Below are positions 7,734-15,888 of a stretch of DNA of 33,228 bases, piece after piece. This DNA comes from Ktedonobacterales bacterium (GTDB lineage Bacteria > Chloroflexota > Ktedonobacteria > Ktedonobacterales > Ktedonobacteraceae). Location of the stretch: the NCBI GenBank assembly GCA_027451525.1, contig DAIDJF010000060.1:1-33228 (forward strand). The letters are read 5' to 3'. The position numbers and the translations under genes were made by a program. The notes beneath the pieces are model-generated. The model made no database searches and had not been told where the DNA came from. It saw only the letters and a list, made by a program, of their open reading frames with translations. How positions within the stretch are numbered: position 1 is the first letter of the stretch; every line of letters starts with the position of its first letter.

Positions 7734-9209
7734 TCAAGATGAGGTTGCAAATCGGACAACCGCCTCGTGTACATGACCATCAGGAGTATAAATAAGAACG
7801 CTTATCTGCCAGTGTCCACTCATATAGAGACTACCCGTGCCATGAAACTGCCCAACTCCGCTGTTTTGTAATGGGATGGTATCGCTCCCCATATTCATAT
7901 CTAGCATAAGCGTTTGCAAGGTAACGCGGCTTACTTGGGCAGATGTACCACTGCGGTTAACGACACTGACGGTAAAGGCATTGGCTCCCACCTGATTAGG
8001 ATTGATGGTTATCGTCACAGTAAACAGATTATCGCGCGTCTTAACAGCGAATTGCAGTGGCTTGAAGGTGAGCTGACTTACAGTAGAGGGTGTTTGTGGA
8101 AGAATATCGGTAGAGGGCAGGTTCGCCATACCCAGTGTCACCGAAAGAAAGGCCGTACACACCACAATCGCAACGGCAGGCAGGACTGCACAGCGCAGCG
8201 TGGTCATCACCCACTGGCTAAGCGTGGCAAGTCGTTCGCTACGTAACGTGGTACGCACCTGCACCCACTTAAGCCTCCGTGTATCCTCCGTAGCACCACG
8301 CTCCGCTTCTGTTTGTGTGCGTGCTAGCAATGTGGCGGCATAGGCATACTTGTCATACTCTTTTAACAGGCGCGGTAACAGACGCCACAGATAGAAGCCG
8401 CACAGCAGGACGAGCACAACGACCGCAATCAGTTCGATAATGACGATGCGCCCGGATGCACTGGCAAAAAAAGTATTCCATGTGTGTTGATATATAGTTG
8501 CCGCGAGAAGACCAGTAGCAATCAACAATACCATACCAACCTGAGCTACCGCTGTGTAGCGTGGCAGAATGGCGGCAAGTGCGGCAAAGCGCTCATTCTG
8601 GCTGACCCGCTCAACCGTTGGCAGATAGATGAAGGCGAGATAGAGCATACCGCCAATCAGCAAAGCCTGAGCAGTCAGATACAGCCATTCGATAACGATG
8701 GCGTAGATCGCGCGATTGATATCAGCATGCAATGTCTGCGGCGAGAGCGGCGAGACAAGTAAGAGGGCAAAAGCCACAAGCAAATTAACCTGGGCCTGTA
8801 GCGGACTGGCATGTTCGGCCTGTTGTTTGTAGAGGAGCGGATAGGTTGAGAAGAGCAAGGCAATGACAATAACTACCTCTTGCGCAAGCCAGGCAACGCC
8901 AAACGCACTATGTGTCATCAAACGATTAAAGAGGATTGGTGATAGGGCTGTCCATTGTCCCCTTGTCAAGAGTAACGCCTGTCCGAGAATAACGCCGATA
9001 TGGGTTAGCAGGACCAGGATCATCAGGGGAAAAGAAAGCACCCGTGTAAAACGGGTGGAAATTTGCTCTACCAAGAGTTTCTGCGACGCGGTCTTCGTCT
9101 GCACACGGGCGATGACGAAAACCTGCCAACAATGCGCACCCGCCCAGAAGATCACACCCAGATCAAAGAGTGTAACCATAAATCCGGTTAAGAGGACCGC
9201 ACCATTCAC
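7734..9209 (-). CDS. CopD-like membrane protein with C-terminal YtkA/FixH-like domain
   Basis: A 491-residue protein with about eight or more membrane helices in its first 330 residues, resembling the CopD copper-resistance domain. A predicted extracytoplasmic domain of about 100 residues follows. Its LMLDMNMGSD...GTGSLYMSGHW pattern resembles YtkA/FixH-like domains found in CopC-CopD-YtkA fusions. The N-terminal CopC domain of such fusions is missing. I chose GTG 9209 because GGAGG lies 6 bases upstream and the start follows the stop of the preceding gene by one base. A longer frame reaching 9350 would overlap that gene by 140 bases. Copper transport is the family inference; no His-rich metal site is visible, but Met-rich DMNM could bind copper. 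Confidence 0.75.
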   Translation of the reverse strand: MNGAVLLTGFMVTLFDLGVIFWAGAHCWQVFVIARVQTKTASQKLLVEQISTRFTRVLSFPLMILVLLTHIGVILGQALLLTRGQWTALSPILFNRLMTHSAFGVAWLAQEVVIVIALLFSTYPLLYKQQAEHASPLQAQVNLLVAFALLLVSPLSPQTLHADINRAIYAIVIEWLYLTAQALLIGGMLYLAFIYLPTVERVSQNERFAALAAILPRYTAVAQVGMVLLIATGLLAATIYQHTWNTFFASASGRIVIIELIAVVVLVLLCGFYLWRLLPRLLKEYDKYAYAATLLARTQTEAERGATEDTRRLKWVQVRTTLRSERLATLSQWVMTTLRCAVLPAVAIVVCTAFLSVTLGMANLPSTDILPQTPSTVSQLTFKPLQFAVKTRDNLFTVTITINPNQVGANAFTVSVVNRSGTSAQVSRVTLQTLMLDMNMGSDTIPLQNSGVGQFHGTGSLYMSGHWQISVLIYTPDGHVHEAVVRFATSS

Positions 9210-9210
9210 A

Positions 9211-10185
9211 TTATGCCTCCGCTTTGATACCTCCCTGTATTCCGCCTGCAAACTCGCTCTCCAAACGCTCACGTGTGCCATTGCGATGAGGCAGAAGATG
9301 CTGTTTTTGTTGATAGTGCGCAAGTGTGGGCCAGCAGGCCAGGGCAACAATTATCAGAAGTGGTGCAGAGTTTGGGTCAGTTGCCATTCCAGTAAAGAGC
9401 ATCCCAAAAGCCTGCGTTATCCACCACAGTAGTATACTCACAAAGATCGAGATACTCAAGAGGGCTGGAAGATAACGCGGGCGAACAAAGGCAATACCAA
9501 TCGCCAAAGCCAGAAAGAGCACAACCAAAATCGCGTTCAACACACCTTCCGCGTTTTGCGTGATATTGGCGAACCAGTGCAACGAAGGGTCCACGAGCAG
9601 GCCGCTTAATGTACCAGGGCTATAGAGTGAGGAAATTGTTTGCGAAATCTGACCAACTTGCCACCAATAGGGTTGCAGTTGCAGCACCGCAGCAAAGGCC
9701 CAGAAGGCTGCCAAAATCCAGCGCAGCGTGGAACGCGCCACAAATCCCTGCCGCTCGTCTTCGTCACGTGGGTAGATTACCAGACCCAACAGCGCGTAAA
9801 ACATTACCGAGGCAGGTGCGCCTGTCAGGGCACTTGCTTGACCTGTAAATAGCATACCCAGACCATTACCACCATACCAGACGATCAACGCCCAAAACAG
9901 AGAGATGATAATCGACTCGCGCACAAAACGGCGTGTGAGTAGACAGATACCAATCGCGAGTTGAATAAAGACGATAAACCAGTTAATGGCAACCAGATAA
10001 CTGGCGACCACTTGCATAATCCATTTGAGGCTGTCCGCAATCATCAGCGGTTGCGCGTTCAGCGTTGGCTCCATAATACTATTCACCATATTAGAGGTAA
10101 ACATCTGTGGCTGCAGTTGTAACAAAGCATCGAGAACCCACAAGCCACCAAGCAGATATTGGAGGCGTTGGCGCGTTAACAACAT
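9211..10185 (-). CDS. Membrane protein made of two duplicated DoxX-like modules
   Basis: A 324-residue polytopic protein. Residues about 7-138 and 152-286 are two copies of one module. Both begin with a W-rich helix ending LQLQP (22-26 and 168-172) and both contain GMLFTG-x-A (110-117 and 261-268) followed by an Ala-Pro turn and a final helix. Each module has about four membrane helices, which recalls the DoxX/DoxD fold, but I cannot assign the family firmly. The C-terminus is a hydrophilic tail of about 35 residues. GAGGAG lies 7 bases before ATG 10185. It is the first gene of a four-gene leftward operon with CopD-like and propeller proteins, so it probably acts in the membrane with them. 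Confidence 0.7.
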   Translation of the reverse strand: MLLTRQRLQYLLGGLWVLDALLQLQPQMFTSNMVNSIMEPTLNAQPLMIADSLKWIMQVVASYLVAINWFIVFIQLAIGICLLTRRFVRESIIISLFWALIVWYGGNGLGMLFTGQASALTGAPASVMFYALLGLVIYPRDEDERQGFVARSTLRWILAAFWAFAAVLQLQPYWWQVGQISQTISSLYSPGTLSGLLVDPSLHWFANITQNAEGVLNAILVVLFLALAIGIAFVRPRYLPALLSISIFVSILLWWITQAFGMLFTGMATDPNSAPLLIIVALACWPTLAHYQQKQHLLPHRNGTRERLESEFAGGIQGGIKAEA

Positions 10186-10290
10186 AAATAGACTCCTCGG
10201 TATGTTTGCTTCTATCGTTATGCCATGCTAGTTGAGCATTGAATACACATCAAATCATACCAGCAAGAGAACTTCTTGGAGAATATTTTT

Positions 10291-10330
10291 TATCACAATC
10301 ATGTGATGCCCGTATCACATGATTGTGATA
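10291..10330. promoter_or_regulatory. Nested dyads: two ATCACA-N4-TGTGAT sites 22 bp apart
   Basis: A perfect 17-bp inverted repeat (10291-10307 and 10314-10330) with a 6-base loop. Each arm is itself a dyad, ATCACA-N4-TGTGAT, at 10292-10307 and 10314-10329. The two dyads are centred 22 bp apart, about two helical turns. The site lies between the dehydratase stop (10352) and the start of the CopD operon (10185), both leftward. On the minus strand the hairpin is followed by A residues, not U, so a simple terminator for the dehydratase gene is unlikely. A double operator for the CopD operon is the alternative. Confidence 0.5.
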
Positions 10331-10351
10331 ATTATTTAAAGCACCCATGTT

Positions 10352-11341
10352 TTAAAGGGCGGCCAATACGCGCCGCAACTGTTCTAGTGAAGTGTTCCCA
10401 CCTGAGCAGACAATGCCAACCTTCTTGCCCTGTAATTCCTCGCGCAAGTGATAAGCGAGAGCGAGCGATGAGGCTCCTGCTGCCTCAGTCAGTGTATGAG
10501 CACGCTCAATCATCCATAGCATAGCCTGCATGATCTCCTCGTCTGTCATAAGGAGAAAGTCGTCCAGTTTTTCCCATAGAATGGCCTGTGGCAGCTCAAA
10601 AGCACTCCCTGTTGCCAGTCCCTCGGCAAATGTCTGATTGGGAGCGGTCACAAAGGTGCGCTGCCGCCAGGTCTCATAGGCAGCGGGTGAGGCTGCGGCC
10701 TGCACGCCAAGCACACGAATACGCGGATCAATCGCTTTAGCGGCAAGACAGGCTCCAGCAGCACCACTTCCACCACCAATTGGCACAATAATCACCTCTA
10801 GTTCTGGTTCATCCTCCAGCATTTCCAGCGTTCCTGTGCCTACCCCAGCAATCAGGAGCGGCTCGTTCCCCGAATGAATATAGCGATACCCATGTTCTTG
10901 TGCCAGGGCTTCACACTGCAGACGGGCCTCGTCAAAATTGGCTCCATGAAAAATCACTTCTGCTCCCATGCCTTGCATTGCCGCAACCTTACCAGGGTTA
11001 GCCTGTTCCGGCACGACAATGCGCGCGTTCACTCCAAAAAGACGGGCCGCATACGCCACCGATTGTCCATGATTACCCGTCGAGGCCGCAATCACGCCAC
11101 GTTCGCGCTCCTCTGCCGAAAGTTGGGAGATAAGATTAATGCCACCACGCACCTTAAAGGCTCCCACGGGCTGATAATTTTCGTGCTTAATAAATACCTG
11201 CGTACCAATTAGCTCATCAATAGCAGGATAACGATGGAGCGGTGTGCGCGCCAGATAGGGCCTAATACGCCGCTGCGCCAGCAATACATCGTGAAAGGTG
11301 GGAGCGATGTAGGTAGTATGAGAAGAGGAGGAAAGCGTCAT
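10352..11341 (-). CDS. Threonine/serine dehydratase (PLP-dependent, no ACT domain)
   Basis: A fold-type II PLP enzyme that deaminates L-threonine to 2-oxobutanoate (or serine to pyruvate) in the cytoplasm. The PLP lysine is K63 in GAFKVRGG. STGNHGQS binds substrate, GGGSGAAG binds the PLP phosphate, and SGGNTS near the C-terminus contacts the pyridine ring. At 329 residues it has only the catalytic domain and lacks the C-terminal ACT-like regulatory domain of biosynthetic IlvA. It is therefore like the catabolic or single-domain enzymes. Serine racemase or hydroxyaspartate dehydratase are family alternatives. AAAGG is about 10 bases before ATG. It appears to be monocistronic. Confidence 0.88.
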   Translation of the reverse strand: MTLSSSSHTTYIAPTFHDVLLAQRRIRPYLARTPLHRYPAIDELIGTQVFIKHENYQPVGAFKVRGGINLISQLSAEERERGVIAASTGNHGQSVAYAARLFGVNARIVVPEQANPGKVAAMQGMGAEVIFHGANFDEARLQCEALAQEHGYRYIHSGNEPLLIAGVGTGTLEMLEDEPELEVIIVPIGGGSGAAGACLAAKAIDPRIRVLGVQAAASPAAYETWRQRTFVTAPNQTFAEGLATGSAFELPQAILWEKLDDFLLMTDEEIMQAMLWMIERAHTLTEAAGASSLALAYHLREELQGKKVGIVCSGGNTSLEQLRRVLAAL

Positions 11342-11467
11342 ACACGAGTATCCTTTACAAAAATATGCTTACAAACCATATGTTCCATTGTATATCATAG
11401 GGCTAGCTAAAACTCAACGTTTTCAGCTATGCTGCAATAATTGATGAGGCTACGGACATTTTTCTCA

Positions 11468-11505
11468 TTGACACACATTGCTGGCATTTGTATCATAAGC
11501 TATAG
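11468..11505 (+). promoter_or_regulatory. Promoter of the second ABC exporter operon
   Basis: TTGACA (11468-11473) and TATCAT (11491-11496) have a 17-base spacer. The heptamer GCTATAG (11499-11505) follows the -10 box. The same heptamer occurs twice, as an inverted pair, at the promoter of the first exporter operon (161-180). Confidence 0.6.
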
Positions 11506-11547
11506 AGCAATTACGTCTCTATGTATGCCAGGAAGGAGCGAACCCGC

Positions 11548-12474
11548 ATGGCTTCACTCGCCATTGAATGCGTTGATCTCTCGAAATCCTACGGGCGCGG
11601 CATTACAGCATTAAACACAGTCAGCCTACGTATTGAAGAAGGCTCCTCGTTCGCTCTCCTGGGCGAGAATGGCGCGGGCAAATCCACGCTCGTGCGTATT
11701 CTGATGGGTTTTATCTTCCCTACCTCTGGGCGCGTGCGTGTATTGGGGGAGGAACAGGTAGCACGCGCGCATCACCGTGTCGGCTATGTACACGAACGCC
11801 CTATTTTTGAGACACGCTTTACAGGACGCGCCTATCTCAGCTATCTCGGTCAACTCTCTGGTCTGTGGGATAACGCCAATCGCCAACGTATCACCAACCT
11901 GCTCACACGGGTCAATCTCTTAGAAGCGAGTGAGCGGCCTATCGGAACCTACTCAAAAGGGATGTTGCAACGTCTGGCTATCGCACAGGCGTTGATGATT
12001 GATCCCACGCTACTGATCTTAGATGAGCCAACCAGCGGGCTTGACCCACGTAGCCAGTGGGAGGTCCGACAGATTCTCGCGGCGCTGCGCACACAGGGCA
12101 AAACGCTCTTGCTCTGCTCGCACTATCTCTCCGAGGTTGAAGCTCTCTGCGATTCTGTGGGAATCCTGCGACGTGGAAACCTGATCTTGAGTGGCGCAGT
12201 TTCTGATCTGCTGCATACACAAGGTCTTGTCGAGATCACGCTAGCCGAGCATCTTGCCGCCCGTGAGGTAATAGCACGCCTTGATCTCATTGATATCGTG
12301 ACTGAGGAACACGGCAACGTGCTGCGCATTCCAGAAACCATGCAGGAGCGCGTGCTAGAACGTCTAGTCACTGCGCGTATTCCACTTCTTTCTCTTAATC
12401 CAGTCAATCGCACGTTAGAAGAGGTCTATGTACGCACGACGCAGCAGAGAGAAGATTCGACGGTGGTCTCATGA
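11548..12474 (+). CDS. ABC exporter, ATP-binding subunit
   Basis: A 308-residue ABC ATPase. Motifs are Walker A GENGAGKS near residues 38-45, signature YSKGMLQRLAIAQ (variant SKGM for LSGG), Walker B LLILDEPTSGLDP, and the H-loop in CSHYLSEVE. The C-terminal ~90 residues form the usual extra domain of ABC-2 exporters. I chose ATG 11548 because GGAAGGAG (11531-11538) stands 9 bases upstream; an ATG at 11521 has no such site. The 3' end overlaps the permease gene by ATGA, implying translational coupling. The promoter at 11468-11496 should drive both genes. The substrate is unknown. Confidence 0.88.
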   Translation: MASLAIECVDLSKSYGRGITALNTVSLRIEEGSSFALLGENGAGKSTLVRILMGFIFPTSGRVRVLGEEQVARAHHRVGYVHERPIFETRFTGRAYLSYLGQLSGLWDNANRQRITNLLTRVNLLEASERPIGTYSKGMLQRLAIAQALMIDPTLLILDEPTSGLDPRSQWEVRQILAALRTQGKTLLLCSHYLSEVEALCDSVGILRRGNLILSGAVSDLLHTQGLVEITLAEHLAAREVIARLDLIDIVTEEHGNVLRIPETMQERVLERLVTARIPLLSLNPVNRTLEEVYVRTTQQREDSTVVS

Positions 12475-13241
12475 TTGCATCACATCCTTCACCTCAACTC
12501 CGTTTATGGGCACGTTTCTGGCGTCTTCCCGCGTTGACAGTCGCGCGTTTTACGCTCAAAAGTTATGTGAAAAGCGGTTGGATACTACTTGATATCGTGC
12601 TGATCTGGCTGTTTTATGCGACCTTCTTTCTAGAGTTTGGCGGCGATGTCAGCTATTTTTTCGCCACCACAAATATGTGTATGAGTGGTCTCACCCTACT
12701 TAGCACAATTATTATTATCCGCCGCGCTATGCAAGCGCGTGTCTATCTCCCGCTGGCTCGCCTCTCTTCGCGCTCTGCCTACATACGAGGTATTATTCTG
12801 GCAACTGGCATACTACGCATTCCACAGATATTTTTAATGCTTCTGCTCTGCGGTGGCTACCACACCCATATACCTATTTTTGGTATCACAGGCGCGACTA
12901 TAGGAAGCATTCTCGCTGGTCTGCTAGGACAGTTGCTCATTATGGCTATTATTGGTGCGCTCACTACCATTCTCTCAACACCGATTGCGACCCGCTACAT
13001 CCAGATGCTCTTCCTCTGCTGGCTCATTATTATCCTGTATCCTAACACCAATCCGCTCCTCGCGCCCTTTTTTACGCTGCTTAAACTGCCCCTACTGCCG
13101 CTTATCGCGTGTTATAATTTAAGCCTCACAGGTATTGGATGGTATGAACTACTCATGCTCATACTCGCAGTCGGCTATAGCGTAGGCTTAACCATGCTGG
13201 CAGATTTCTGGCTATCCAGGCGTGACCTGATTTTCTACTAA
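12471..13241 (+). CDS. ABC exporter, small permease subunit
   Basis: A 256-residue protein with about six hydrophobic stretches, for example WILLDIVLIWLFYATFFLEF near residues 37-56 and a final helix near 228-246. The start ATG overlaps the ATPase stop (ATGA, 12471-12474). Its size and place mark it as the membrane half of the exporter. It has no clear similarity to the larger permease at 1100-2785, so the two exporters are not simple duplicates. Confidence 0.75.
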   Translation: MIASHPSPQLRLWARFWRLPALTVARFTLKSYVKSGWILLDIVLIWLFYATFFLEFGGDVSYFFATTNMCMSGLTLLSTIIIIRRAMQARVYLPLARLSSRSAYIRGIILATGILRIPQIFLMLLLCGGYHTHIPIFGITGATIGSILAGLLGQLLIMAIIGALTTILSTPIATRYIQMLFLCWLIIILYPNTNPLLAPFFTLLKLPLLPLIACYNLSLTGIGWYELLMLILAVGYSVGLTMLADFWLSRRDLIFY

Positions 13242-13266
13242 GCAGCAGACAGACTAATGCCCCCAC

Positions 13267-13296
13267 TTGTAAGAGATGTGCGTCAGATAATATACT
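13267..13296 (+). promoter_or_regulatory. Promoter of the dienelactone hydrolase gene
   Basis: TTGTAA (13267-13272) and TATACT (13291-13296), with an 18-base spacer, lie about 135 bases before the start codon. Confidence 0.45.
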
Positions 13297-13431
13297 GAGA
13301 CCTGGGACTTGAGACCAATACAGACCATCATCAAGATGAACAAGTGAGCGTAGAAAAGTATCCTCGGTCCTACATTGCTGCTAAGGTTCAGTGTTTCTCG
13401 CATGTAATCACGCAAAGGAGCCATTTGTTAT

Positions 13432-14196
13432 ATGTGCTACGATGATAATGCACGTCCACCACTTCCACCCACCGAAGGTGGTAAAGCGCATGGTGAAGAC
13501 ATCGTCCTTACATCATCCGATGGGACGCGCTTCATGGCATATGCCGCATATCCTGAAAACGCGACAGGGGCGCAAATCCTGATTTATCCCGATGTGCGCG
13601 GCCTGCACCAGTTTTATAAAGAGCTTGCCCTGCGTTTTGCCGAAGTTGGCATACCCGCGCTGGCGATCGACTATTTCGGGCGCACAGCAGGTCTGAGTAA
13701 CCGCGATGACTCGTTCGAGTTCTGGCCGCACGTGCAACAGGTCCGCTTGCCAAGCTTCTTTAGCGATGTCACCGCCGCCCTCAACCATCTTCAGTCTGGC
13801 GAAGGCGCGAAGCGGGCGACATTTACCGTCGGCTTCTGCTTCGGCGGTAGCATGTCCCTCTACACCGCGACCGAGGATTTCAAGCTAGCGGGCGTTATCG
13901 CCTTCTACGCAGGGCTGGCACGTGATCTGGGCAAGGGTAGCGTGCTGGATGCCTCAACGACCGCCAAATATCCCGTATTGGGTCTCTTCGGCGGTGCTGA
14001 CCAGGGTATCCCTGCCGAGCAGGTCCATCAGCTTGACGAGAATTTGGACAAAGCAGGCGTCGAGCATACCATCGTCCTCTACCCAGGCGCACCACACAGT
14101 TTCTTTGATCGCCGCGCAGCCGAATATGCCGATGCCTCCAGCGATGCCTGGAAACGCATCTTAGAGTTCACCTCGACCCACGCGACAAAGGCGTAA
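13432..14196 (+). CDS. Dienelactone hydrolase family protein
   Basis: A 254-residue cytoplasmic alpha/beta hydrolase. The family hydrolyses dienelactones to maleylacetate in chloroaromatic degradation, but many members have other ester substrates. The catalytic triad is visible: nucleophile Cys136 in GFCFGGS, Asp190 in GGADQGI and His222 in APHSFF. Cys at the nucleophile, not Ser, is the hallmark of this family. AAAGGAG (13414-13420) lies 11 bases before ATG 13432. No other aromatic-degradation gene is nearby, so the true substrate is open. Confidence 0.88.
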   Translation: MCYDDNARPPLPPTEGGKAHGEDIVLTSSDGTRFMAYAAYPENATGAQILIYPDVRGLHQFYKELALRFAEVGIPALAIDYFGRTAGLSNRDDSFEFWPHVQQVRLPSFFSDVTAALNHLQSGEGAKRATFTVGFCFGGSMSLYTATEDFKLAGVIAFYAGLARDLGKGSVLDASTTAKYPVLGLFGGADQGIPAEQVHQLDENLDKAGVEHTIVLYPGAPHSFFDRRAAEYADASSDAWKRILEFTSTHATKA

Positions 14197-14226
14197 TGTT
14201 ACAGGTTAACAAACGTTATTAATAAA

Positions 14227-14386
14227 CCGTAGTGCTCTGTCAAACGTCATTGCGACCTTTTTTGGCGCATGGAGCAGGGCGACCGCAAGGGTCGCCCCTA
14301 CAATGATACGATACCCGTTTTTCCCGTCATCATTGTAGGGGCGAGGCTTGCCCTCGACCTGCCCCCCACTTGACAGAGCATTACGG
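14227..14386. repeat. 160-bp near-palindromic MITE-like element
   Basis: The ends CCGTAGTGCTCTGTCAA and TTGACAGAGCATTACGG are inverted copies with one mismatch. Inside, two related cores face each other: GGGCGACCGCAAGGGTCGCC (14277-14296) and a variant in the opposite orientation near 14334-14361, each next to CATTGTAGGGG. The centre is about 14314-14322. A half copy is at 1-82. There is no coding capacity. It occupies most of the gap 14197-14472 between the hydrolase and thiolase genes and looks non-autonomously mobile. Confidence 0.75.
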
Positions 14387-14472
14387 GAAAATGCGATATT
14401 CAAAAGAGACCAAATCGTCAATGTTGATAGATGAGAGGCAATACAGCGATTATTAGCAAGGAGAGCAATACA

Positions 14473-15654
14473 ATGACCGAACATATTCCTGTGATTGTGG
14501 GAGCGGCACGCACTCCGACAGGCAAATTTTTGGGTAGTCTCGCCAGTTTTAGCGCACCGCAACTGGGAGCTATCGCTATTCGCGCAGTGGTAGAGCGTTC
14601 GGGCATTGACCCAAACATGATTGATGAAGTAATTATGGGCAACGTCGTCTCGGCAGGCGTTGGGCAGGCTCCCGCACGTCAGGCCGCGATAGCCGCCGGA
14701 CTCTCCGTTGACATTCCCGCATTTACCGTCAATAAGGTCTGCGGCTCTGGCCTAAAAGCTGTGATGCTGGCAGCGCAGGCTATTCGCGCGGGCGATGCGC
14801 AGGCGTTTGTCGCGGGCGGCATGGAAAGCATGAGCAATACTCCCTATCTGCTTGCCAACGCACGCACAGGTTACCGCATGGGCGATGGCGAGCTGATTGA
14901 TAGTGTCGTGCGTGATGGCCTATGGTGCGCCTTCGAGCATATCCACATGGGCAACGAGGCGGAGATTATTGCCGAGAAATTTGCTGTAACGCGCGAGGAA
15001 CAGGACCGTTTCGCGCTTCAGAGTCAACAGCGCGCAGCAGAGGCCACAGCAGCAGGTCGCTTCAAGCAAGAAATTATCCCGATTGAGATCAAGCAAAAAA
15101 AAGGCACGCTGCTGGTCGATAGTGACGAACCAATTCGCGCCGATACTTCAGCGGAAGCACTGGCAAAACTCAAACCAGCTTTTCAAGAGGGCGGCACAGT
15201 CACGGCAGGCAATGCGCCAGGATTGAGCGATGGCGCGTCGGCCACTGTCGTCGTCGATCAGCAATTTGCGCAGGCACACGGTATGACGATTATGGCGCGC
15301 ATCACAGGCTACGCTTCGGCAGCCATTCAACCGCGCTACATCTTTGCCGCTCCTACACGGGCCGTCCATCGCCTCTTGACGATTACAGGTATGAAGATCA
15401 GCGATTTTGACCTGATCGAGGTGAACGAGGCATTCGCCGCGCAGACGCTCGCCAATGGCAAGGAACTGGATTGGGACTGGTCGCGCGTCAACGTCAACGG
15501 CGGTGCTATCGCGCTTGGACACCCCATCGGCTCCAGTGGCTCTCGTGTGCTGACCACCCTGATCTATGAACTACAGCGGCGCGGCGGCGGTCGTGGTCTC
15601 GCCACGCTTTGTCTCGGCGGCGGCGGCGCGGTTGCCCTCTCGGTTGAAGTGTAG
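14473..15654 (+). CDS. Acetyl-CoA acetyltransferase (thiolase)
   Basis: A 393-residue thiolase. It condenses two acetyl-CoA to acetoacetyl-CoA, or works in reverse. The acylated Cys is C90 in NKVCGSG, the catalytic His is H350 in GHPIG and the second catalytic Cys is C380 in CLGGGG. NEAFAAQ is also present. The usual GNASGxNDGAAA box reads GNAPGLSDGASA, and the C-terminal GGGxG lacks the usual Gln/Met. AAGGAGAG at 14458-14465 selects ATG 14473 over an upstream ATG at 14431. The neighbours are unrelated, so its pathway (PHB, mevalonate, beta-oxidation) is undecided. Confidence 0.92.
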   Translation: MTEHIPVIVGAARTPTGKFLGSLASFSAPQLGAIAIRAVVERSGIDPNMIDEVIMGNVVSAGVGQAPARQAAIAAGLSVDIPAFTVNKVCGSGLKAVMLAAQAIRAGDAQAFVAGGMESMSNTPYLLANARTGYRMGDGELIDSVVRDGLWCAFEHIHMGNEAEIIAEKFAVTREEQDRFALQSQQRAAEATAAGRFKQEIIPIEIKQKKGTLLVDSDEPIRADTSAEALAKLKPAFQEGGTVTAGNAPGLSDGASATVVVDQQFAQAHGMTIMARITGYASAAIQPRYIFAAPTRAVHRLLTITGMKISDFDLIEVNEAFAAQTLANGKELDWDWSRVNVNGGAIALGHPIGSSGSRVLTTLIYELQRRGGGRGLATLCLGGGGAVALSVEV

Positions 15655-15669
15655 GAATGTGTTGCGCAG

Positions 15670-15696
15670 GACGTAAGGCGAGCTTTGCCCTACGTC
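15670..15696 (+). terminator. Hairpin after the thiolase gene
   Basis: GACGTAAGGC pairs with GCCCTACGTC with one mismatch and a 7-base loop, 15 bases after the stop. It resembles the hairpin at 31517-31543 (shared ACGTAAGGCGA). No U-tract follows. Confidence 0.45.
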
Positions 15697-15745
15697 TTGC
15701 ACAAATTCATTTCTTGTAGCTATTTTTCATTGTAAATACATACAG

Positions 15746-15880
15746 CAACGCTCTACGACGCATAGAAAAAGTTGTGCTTTACCCACTGTTCATTTCCGAA
15801 AAACACCTTTTCTCAACATTTTCTCCATCGTTTTGTCTCCCCGCATACGCTACTATTACCACATCAAGATGTTGGTGAGG
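15746..15880 (+). repeat. Leader of the Rpn-like gene, second copy of the repeat at 2877
   Basis: This stretch aligns over its whole length with 2877-3013. It ends in GGTGAGG, which with the following AGG forms the ribosome binding site of the gene at 15889. It probably carries promoter and 5' UTR signals that travel with Rpn-type genes. Confidence 0.6.
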
Positions 15881-15888
15881 AGGAATAT

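Noticed and set aside
9210..9350. Extension of the CopD-like gene up to ATG 9350
   Set aside because: It would overlap the upstream gene by 140 bases; GTG 9209 has GGAGG at a 6-base gap and fits the operon.
14227..14386. Simple transcription terminator between hydrolase and thiolase
   Set aside because: Its size, terminal inverted repeats and a second copy at the window start fit a dispersed element better.
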